Shown piece by piece: positions 52,130 to 57,258 of a DNA stretch of 57,258 bases. Below the pieces are notes generated by a model. It saw only the letters and a list, made by a program, of their open reading frames with translations. It had not been told where the DNA came from and made no database searches. Within the stretch, counting starts at the first letter, position 1; the number at the start of each line of letters is the position of its first letter. The position numbers and the translations under genes are program-made. Origin of the DNA: Lachnospiraceae bacterium (lineage in GTDB: Bacteria; Bacillota; Clostridia; Lachnospirales; Lachnospiraceae); the NCBI GenBank assembly GCA_017513625.1, contig JAFXEW010000070.1:1-57258 (forward strand), read 5' to 3'.

Positions 52130-52224
52130 TTCTTTTATTTATTTCTCTGTAAGAGCCTGTTCCGACCCTGTCCGCTTTTTCTCAACAGAATTCTGCAATT
52201 TTAAAGATTTATCATAATAAAGTA

Positions 52225-52253
52225 TTGCATTATGTCCATGTTTGTTATATATT
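52225..52253 (+). promoter_or_regulatory. Promoter of the riboswitch-controlled operon
   Basis: TTGCAT (52225-52230), 17-base spacer, TATATT (52248-52253). The predicted start of transcription near 52260 falls exactly at the beginning of the aptamer core. Confidence 0.7.
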
Positions 52254-52255
52254 GT

Positions 52256-52333
52256 TAAATTGGGCAAACATTTAGTGATGAATGGACGCAAAGCATGAAG
52301 TCATAAGATGATTATGATGGTTCGGCTGCATAA
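52256..52333 (+). promoter_or_regulatory. c-di-GMP class I (GEMM-I) riboswitch
   Basis: The conserved core is present: GGGCAAAC (52262-52269), stem P2 (CATTTA 52269-52274 with TGAATG 52279-52284) capped by a GTGA tetraloop, the diagnostic GGACGCAAAGC (52284-52294), stem P3 (TCATAA 52301-52306 with TTATGA 52312-52317), and the 3' element GGCTGC (52324-52329). A GNRA loop on P2 is the known tertiary contact of this class. P1 is not obvious. The element lies directly after a promoter and upstream of a secreted-protein operon, as is common for this riboswitch in Clostridia. Confidence 0.85.
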
Positions 52334-52362
52334 ACTACGCTGGTAGTGTATGCAGTCTTTTT
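52324..52362 (+). terminator. Riboswitch expression-platform terminator
   Basis: GGCTGCATAAACTAC (52324-52338) pairs with 52343-52357 (one G-T pair and one mismatch) around a 4-base loop, then five T. Its left arm contains the GGCTGC element that the aptamer needs, so folding of the aptamer and of the terminator should exclude each other. This predicts that c-di-GMP turns expression on. Confidence 0.75.
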
Positions 52363-52477
52363 ATTTTCAACAAAATAAATGGGGAAATACATTGTCAGGT
52401 GCCTGGGGAGCCGCATGACAGATGAACAATGACAGAGGAAAATTTTATATATATCATCAAATTGAGGAGGAAACCAT

Positions 52478-53008
52478 ATGAAGAGATGGAGCAGAATGCT
52501 ACTGATAATAGTAGCAGTATGCATTTTAAACGTAAACAACGTTATCTCTGTACAGGCAGAAGAATACCTGTATGACGAATTGAACCGGGTGACTAAGGTC
52601 ACTTACGAAGACGGCAGTTGGATGAAATATACCTATGATGCCAACGGAAATATTACGGACGTGGAGGTCTATAATGCCACGCCGGGACCGTCTGATGAAA
52701 GTACGGAATCTACGGAAGAGTCCGGAGCGGACGAAAGCAGCGAGGCTACAGGAGAGACCGAAACGGATGAAAGCAGCGAGGCTATAGGAGAGGCCGGAAC
52801 GGATGAAAGCAGCGAGGCTACAGGGGAGACCGGAACGGATGAAAGTACCGAGGCTACAGGGGAGACCGGAACGGATGAAAGTACCGAGGCGACAGATGGC
52901 ACGGATACACCTGAACAGGAGGAATCTCCTATAGTGACGGTGATAAAGGACGTGGTAGAAGTGATACGTACCCTTGTGGACGTTATAAAAAATTGGCTGG
53001 GTATATAG
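52478..53008 (+). CDS. Small secreted protein with one YD/RHS-type motif and acidic 12-residue repeats
   Basis: A 176-residue protein. A signal peptide (residues 1-27, ending VQA-EE) is followed by YLYDELNRVTKVTYEDGSWMK and YTYDANGNI, which is one unit of the YD repeat found in RHS proteins. Then come about four and a half acidic repeats (SSEATGETGTDE type, residues about 86-143) and a hydrophobic, amphipathic C-terminus (VIKDVVEVIRTLVDVIKNWLGI). There is no sortase motif. A GAGGAGG site precedes the ATG. It is the first gene behind the c-di-GMP riboswitch and lies 53 bp before the giant repeat protein. Its role is unknown. Confidence 0.8.
   Translation: MKRWSRMLLIIVAVCILNVNNVISVQAEEYLYDELNRVTKVTYEDGSWMKYTYDANGNITDVEVYNATPGPSDESTESTEESGADESSEATGETETDESSEAIGEAGTDESSEATGETGTDESTEATGETGTDESTEATDGTDTPEQEESPIVTVIKDVVEVIRTLVDVIKNWLGI
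52733..52906 (+). repeat. 36-bp in-frame tandem repeat
   Basis: Four 36-bp units (52733, 52769, 52805, 52841) and a shortened fifth (52877-52906). Each encodes 12 residues. Units 3 and 4 are almost identical, suggesting recent expansion. There are no spacers. Confidence 0.85.
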
Positions 53009-53061
53009 TATACAAGTATATTGTTGTAAGGGTGTAAACAAGAGGGAATAGGTAAGGAGAA

Positions 53062-56000
53062 ATGCTAAAGATGCGTAGAAAGATAGCAAGAATCAAACAG
53101 ATAATAGCAATGTTTTTGATAGTGGCATTACTTCCGCTGGAGAGCTTGGAAGGATGCTTTGCGGAAAGAGTATATGCGGCTACGAATACTGTGACTAATG
53201 TAACAGAAAATGTGGAGAGCTCAGTTGCGGAAAATGAGCAGACGGAAAATAGTGGTGCATCAGAAGAAGATGAATACAGTGCACAGAAAAACTCTGAGTC
53301 AGAGGAATTGGAGAGTGAGAGTGACTCGTTAGAAGAAAATACAGAAAATATTGAGGATACGTCTGCTGATCAGATGGACAGTGTTTCTGCAGAAGAGTCT
53401 TCAGTGATAGAAGAGACAGAAGATTCAGAAGAAATATCCGAGGCAACAGAAGAAATACAGGAATCAGAAGAAGAGTCTGTATTAGAAAATTTATTAATTA
53501 CAGAGAATTATACACTTACAGGTGATCTGGAAGTTGCTGATATGCAGATTTCCGGGGGCACCTTTGATTTGAATGGATATAGATTGATTGTACACGGTGA
53601 ATTAGTGCAGTCGGCAGGTGTGATGGAGATAAACGGTGGTAGCCTGATTGTAGAGGGTGACTATCGCATCCAGACTCGAAACGGCGAAGAGGGTGCTTAT
53701 ACCTATGGAAAAAGCAGTGGCCAGCTCTGGATGGGAAATAAAGCAGATTATGTGCATGTGTATGGTGATGTAGTCAACGATTCAGAATATTCGAGCCCCT
53801 TACAATATGGCATTTTTGAGATTGATGGAAACTTAACGTCTACTCAAGGAATCATCTGTTCTGAGAGTCATAAGTTTGTATTTTCCGGAGATGCTAGACA
53901 GATTATTGATATTTCTGAAAGTGAATTTTTCGGAATAATAGAATTAAGAAATCAAAGCGAAGAGGGAATCTATTCAGCATATCCCTTTGCAAAGCGTGCT
54001 CTGATTCGAAACGGATGTAAGATTGATTATGCAGGTGTAAAAGGAACATACGGCTGGGTATTAGAAGAAGATACAGTATATGAAGGAGATTTGGTATTAA
54101 TTGACGATACCCTGGATTTAAACGGTCATAGTCTGACCGTAACCGGAGATTTGATACAGTTGTCCGGAATTGTAAATGTACACAGCGGAAGCCTGACAGT
54201 AGAGGGGGATTATCGTATTCAGGTTAGAACAGGTAAAGAAGGAGCCTATTCGTACAGTGCAAGTGCCGGCCTGCTTTATATGACCAATAAGAATGATTAT
54301 GTGTTAGTAAAAAGGAACTTTATATTCGAGGATATAGGTTGGTTTTCCAGTGAGTTAAGCACAGGAATCCTAGAAGTGCAGGGAGATGTGAATATAATAG
54401 AATCCAACCGATCTTGCGGATTAAGGTTAAAAGGAAATCATACCCTACTGTTAAGCGGTCAAGATGAACAGACTATTGGGGGAAATGGTGTCTTAGAGAT
54501 TCAGAACATAGAGATTACCAATGAGAGTGAAGGGGGGGTAATATTTTCTGATAAGCCTTATGTAGCAGGACGTATAAAGGATCAAGGCAAAAAGGTGAGC
54601 GGATATATATCAATCGGTTCGAGTACTACCTTTGAGCAAGGATACTTCGGGGGAAGCATATATATAGGCAAAAAAATAGACTGGGACGATGTTGTATGCA
54701 TAGGAGGGGATGTAGAAATTGTTTCAAATACGACTATATCTGGAAGTATTATAGTAAAGGGAAGTCTGAACCATACGAGTGGAGAGCTGATTCTAAACAG
54801 TGGAATCTTGGAGATATTAGGTAATTACACGGCTGAATATGCGTATAGAGGCACCAATAGTATATATATGACTCACGAGGAAGACTATGTTCATGTACAT
54901 GGAGATGTGGAGTACAGCCCTCATTCATCAGGGACGTTAAGTGCAGGCACATTTGAGATTGGCGGTAACTTAACTTCCACTCAGGGGATACAAGCAAGTG
55001 GTAGTCATAAGTTTCTGTTCTCCGGTAATTCACTACAAACCATAGATATATCGATTGATGCAATTTTTGCTACGCTGGAGCTTCAAAATTATAGTGAAGA
55101 AGGGATTAATCTTGTCCGTTTCTTTCGGATAAATGCGTTGATTCATAATAATTGTACATTGACCAGCGGAGAGCAGAAATTTTGGTACGGTTGGATATTA
55201 GAAGAAGATACGGTACATGAAGGAGATATGGTATTAATAGGGGATACCTTGGATTTAAATGGTTATAGTCTAACTGTAACAGGTGATTTAGTACAGCTTT
55301 CGGGTATTGTAAAAGTAAATGGTGGAAGTCTGATCGTAGAGAAAAATTACCGAATTCAAACTAGAAATGGTAAAGAGGGATGCTATACTTATAATGCGAG
55401 TTGTGGACAGCTTCAGATGACAAATGAAGATGATTATGTGTTGGTAAAGGGAAGTTTTATATCAGAAACATCAGCTAACACAATCGGTTATCTGACAGCA
55501 GGCATCCTGGAAGTAAAGAGTAATGTATACGTAAGTAACAGCTATTCGAACGCAAGCTTTGTGGGAATGGAAAGTCATACGCTGTTATTGAGCGGAGAGA
55601 ACAGACAGAGCATCTATTCCGATATCGTTGGAATCAGTCGCATGCGTCTTCAGAACTTGGAGATTACGAATGAGAGCGAAGAAGGAGTGGTAATTAGTAA
55701 CAAACCTTATGTGTCTGGTCATGTAAAGGATTATGGAAACAGAATAAGCGGCTACATAGCCATCGGAACTGATACTACCTTTGAGGAAGGATACTTCGGA
55801 GGAAGCATATATATCAACGAGGATGTGACTCTGGATGATGTGCTAACTATAGGTGGAGATGTGTATATGACACATAACGTTACCATATCCGGAAGCATAC
55901 ATGTAAAAGGAAATTTCGAACAGCATGGAAGCTGGATAAATTCAAACTTATGTATGGATAAGGGGAGGCTGGAAATAGATGGTAATTATTATATAGCTAA

Positions 56001-57258
56001 CGAAAGTTATACAAGAGTATATATGACCCATGTAGAAGACCATATCCATGTGCACGGAAATGTAACATATGAGCCCTATAGTAGTGGAAGCTTGAGTGCT
56101 GGAACATTTGAAATAGGAGGAGCCCTAAGTTCAAGCGGAAACATGCATGCTACGGGTTCTCATAAATTCGTTTTCTCAGGTGATAGCAAGCAGGTTATCA
56201 ATATAACTACGGATGAATACTTCGCAACCGTAGAACTTCGTAATTACAGTGAAGAGGGAGTATATTCACCCATTACTTTTAAGAAGAGTACCCTTATCCG
56301 AAATGGCTGTCGTCTGACCTACGGAGACTTAGAAGGTGAATATGGTTGGACTTTAGAAGAAGATACAGTCTATGAAGGAGATATGGTATTAATTGAAGAC
56401 ACCCTTGACCTAAATGGCCATAGTCTGACTGTAACCGGAGACCTGGTACAGCTTTCCGGTATTGTAAAGGTAAACGGAGGAAGTCTGACGGTAGAAGGTG
56501 ACTATCGTATCCAAACCAGGAGCGGCGCAGACGGTTCCTACACCTATGGTGAAAGCAGCGGTCAGTTGCAGATGATAGATGAGGATGATTATGTACTGGT
56601 AAAAGGAAGCTTTATCTCCGGTACATCAGCCAATGCAACAGGTTATCTGACAGCGGGTATCCTGGAAGTAAGGGGAGATGTAAATGTAAGCAGCAGTTAT
56701 TCATCCACAGGTTTTGTGGGAACAGGAAGCCATACGCTGTTATTAAGCGGAGTGGCAAAGCAGACCTTCAGCTTCGGTACCTTTGGAAGCGACAGCATGC
56801 GTCTGCAGAATCTGGAGATTACCAATGAAAGTGAAGACGGAGTGGTATTCAGCAGTAAGCCCTGTGTATTCGGCCATGTAAAGGATCATGGAAATAAAGT
56901 AAGCGGTCTGATAGCCATCGGAACCGATACCACCTTTGAGGAAGGATACTTCGGAGGGGGTATATATATCAGCCAGGGAGCGACACTGGATGATGTATTA
57001 ATCATAGGAGGAGATCTGGAGCTTCGAGGTGGAACCACAACAGTAACAGGAAGCATAAAGGTGGAAGGTAACTGTATCCACAGCGGAGATACTTACCTTA
57101 CCATGAATAAGGGAAGCCTGGAGGTGCGGGGTAATTATACAGTAGCATATCAGAGGGATTATTATAATTATATAAGCATGACCCATACGGAGGATTATAT
57201 CCACGTGCACGGAGATGTGGTATACAGCCCATGTTCATCAGGAACCTTAAGTGCGGGA
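53062..57258 (+). CDS. Giant secreted repeat protein, probable beta-solenoid adhesin (3' end outside window)
   Basis: The frame is open from ATG 53062 to the last base, 1399 codons, without a stop. AAGGAG lies just before the ATG. A signal peptide (basic start, hydrophobic core IIAMFLIVALLPLE, likely cleavage after VYA near residue 39) is followed by a Glu/Ser-rich acidic stretch (about 45-145). The rest is made of repeats. A unit of about 380 residues starts with LEEDTVYEGD at residues 334, 713 and 1098. It contains two related halves with GDLVQLSGIVKVNGGSL, EGDYRIQ and short Gly-Asn turns every 8-12 residues, as in beta-solenoids. No sortase or anchoring signal is visible yet. Cysteines are few. 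It shares the c-di-GMP controlled transcript with the upstream YD-motif gene. Confidence 0.85.
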   Translation, partial: MLKMRRKIARIKQIIAMFLIVALLPLESLEGCFAERVYAATNTVTNVTENVESSVAENEQTENSGASEEDEYSAQKNSESEELESESDSLEENTENIEDTSADQMDSVSAEESSVIEETEDSEEISEATEEIQESEEESVLENLLITENYTLTGDLEVADMQISGGTFDLNGYRLIVHGELVQSAGVMEINGGSLIVEGDYRIQTRNGEEGAYTYGKSSGQLWMGNKADYVHVYGDVVNDSEYSSPLQYGIFEIDGNLTSTQGIICSESHKFVFSGDARQIIDISESEFFGIIELRNQSEEGIYSAYPFAKRALIRNGCKIDYAGVKGTYGWVLEEDTVYEGDLVLIDDTLDLNGHSLTVTGDLIQLSGIVNVHSGSLTVEGDYRIQVRTGKEGAYSYSASAGLLYMTNKNDYVLVKRNFIFEDIGWFSSELSTGILEVQGDVNIIESNRSCGLRLKGNHTLLLSGQDEQTIGGNGVLEIQNIEITNESEGGVIFSDKPYVAGRIKDQGKKVSGYISIGSSTTFEQGYFGGSIYIGKKIDWDDVVCIGGDVEIVSNTTISGSIIVKGSLNHTSGELILNSGILEILGNYTAEYAYRGTNSIYMTHEEDYVHVHGDVEYSPHSSGTLSAGTFEIGGNLTSTQGIQASGSHKFLFSGNSLQTIDISIDAIFATLELQNYSEEGINLVRFFRINALIHNNCTLTSGEQKFWYGWILEEDTVHEGDMVLIGDTLDLNGYSLTVTGDLVQLSGIVKVNGGSLIVEKNYRIQTRNGKEGCYTYNASCGQLQMTNEDDYVLVKGSFISETSANTIGYLTAGILEVKSNVYVSNSYSNASFVGMESHTLLLSGENRQSIYSDIVGISRMRLQNLEITNESEEGVVISNKPYVSGHVKDYGNRISGYIAIGTDTTFEEGYFGGSIYINEDVTLDDVLTIGGDVYMTHNVTISGSIHVKGNFEQHGSWINSNLCMDKGRLEIDGNYYIANESYTRVYMTHVEDHIHVHGNVTYEPYSSGSLSAGTFEIGGALSSSGNMHATGSHKFVFSGDSKQVINITTDEYFATVELRNYSEEGVYSPITFKKSTLIRNGCRLTYGDLEGEYGWTLEEDTVYEGDMVLIEDTLDLNGHSLTVTGDLVQLSGIVKVNGGSLTVEGDYRIQTRSGADGSYTYGESSGQLQMIDEDDYVLVKGSFISGTSANATGYLTAGILEVRGDVNVSSSYSSTGFVGTGSHTLLLSGVAKQTFSFGTFGSDSMRLQNLEITNESEDGVVFSSKPCVFGHVKDHGNKVSGLIAIGTDTTFEEGYFGGGIYISQGATLDDVLIIGGDLELRGGTTTVTGSIKVEGNCIHSGDTYLTMNKGSLEVRGNYTVAYQRDYYNYISMTHTEDYIHVHGDVVYSPCSSGTLSAG
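54061..57258 (+). repeat. Long tandem repeats of about 1.14-1.16 kb in the giant gene
   Basis: Unit starts (TTAGAAGAAGATA) are at 54061, 55198 and 56353, so the periods are 1137 and 1155 bases. A second landmark (GGATACTTCGG) at 54640, 55789 and 56944 gives 1149 and 1155. The third unit is cut by the window end. A shorter hybrid unit precedes them (about 53512-54060). Confidence 0.85.

Larger units (their letters stand above)
52130..52477 (+). other. Intergenic regulatory region with promoter, riboswitch and terminator
   Basis: This 348-base gap contains no gene. It holds a sigma-A promoter (52225-52253), a c-di-GMP class I aptamer (about 52256-52333), an intrinsic terminator that overlaps its 3' end (52324-52362), and about 115 bases of leader before the next start codon. 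Confidence 0.8.

Noticed and set aside
52733-52906. 36-bp repeats as a CRISPR array
   Set aside because: The units are contiguous without spacers and in frame within a secreted protein.
52669-53089. Open frames on the minus strand opposite the acidic repeats
   Set aside because: They mirror the repeat composition, have no ribosome binding site and lie opposite a gene with a good start and signal peptide.
1-57258. Insertion sequences, prophage, tRNA or rRNA genes
   Set aside because: No transposase, integrase, terminal repeats or tRNA-like cloverleaf was seen in the intergenic gaps.

Overview
The window looks like a chromosome segment from an anaerobic, motile Firmicute of the Lachnospiraceae type (Clostridia). 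This rests on content and style: a Bacillus-like mbl-flhO-flhP flagellar/cell-shape operon behind a textbook sigma-D promoter, a comFC-yvyF pair, the cdaA-cdaR c-di-AMP pair, a stand-alone Spo0A DNA-binding domain, DUF3048 and divergent-PAP2 proteins, and strong AGGAGG-type ribosome binding sites. I see no insertion sequence, integrase, CRISPR array, rRNA or tRNA.

Layout. (1) 1-4.8 kb: DNA repair, with the 3' part of uvrB, then uvrA, a DUF2164 gene, a large palindrome and a convergent DUF3892 gene. (2) 4.9-8.3 kb: a sigma-D promoter, an mreB/mbl homolog, two rod proteins and a rod-binding FlgJ-type protein, closed by a terminator. (3) 8.3-15.9 kb: recD2, comFC, yvyF, two unknown membrane proteins, cdaA, cdaR and an HPr, closed by a bidirectional terminator. 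(4) 15.9-17.7 kb, minus strand: a divergent PAP2 protein and a DUF3048 lipoprotein. (5) 17.9-52.1 kb: a very large surface-glycan cluster, almost entirely on the plus strand. It has an initiating sugar-phosphate transferase, a chain-length regulator fused to a degenerate kinase-like domain, an EpsG-type polymerase, a PglK-like ABC flippase, eight family 2 and two family 4 glycosyltransferases (one of the latter broken by an in-frame TAG), nucleotide-sugar genes (pseB, pseC, glmM, wecE, a GNAT acetyltransferase), an SGNH hydrolase, and many polytopic GT-C-like proteins paired with GtrB-like enzymes. (6) 52.2 kb to the end: a c-di-GMP class I riboswitch with an overlapping terminator, then a small secreted protein with a YD/RHS-type motif and 36-bp repeats, then a giant secreted repeat protein that runs off the window.

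How it may fit together. The glycan cluster appears to build a lipid-linked polymer in the cytoplasm and then to decorate it outside the membrane with GtrB-charged undecaprenyl-phosphate sugars and GT-C enzymes. Its two outermost GT-C genes are both split into two ORFs at the same point, so the two-gene arrangement seems to be an old, functional one. Immediately downstream, c-di-GMP probably controls transcription of a giant surface protein through a promoter-riboswitch-terminator unit. The most interesting parts are this riboswitch-controlled secreted operon, the duplicated split GT-C pairs, the degenerate kinase fusion and the receiver-less Spo0A protein.
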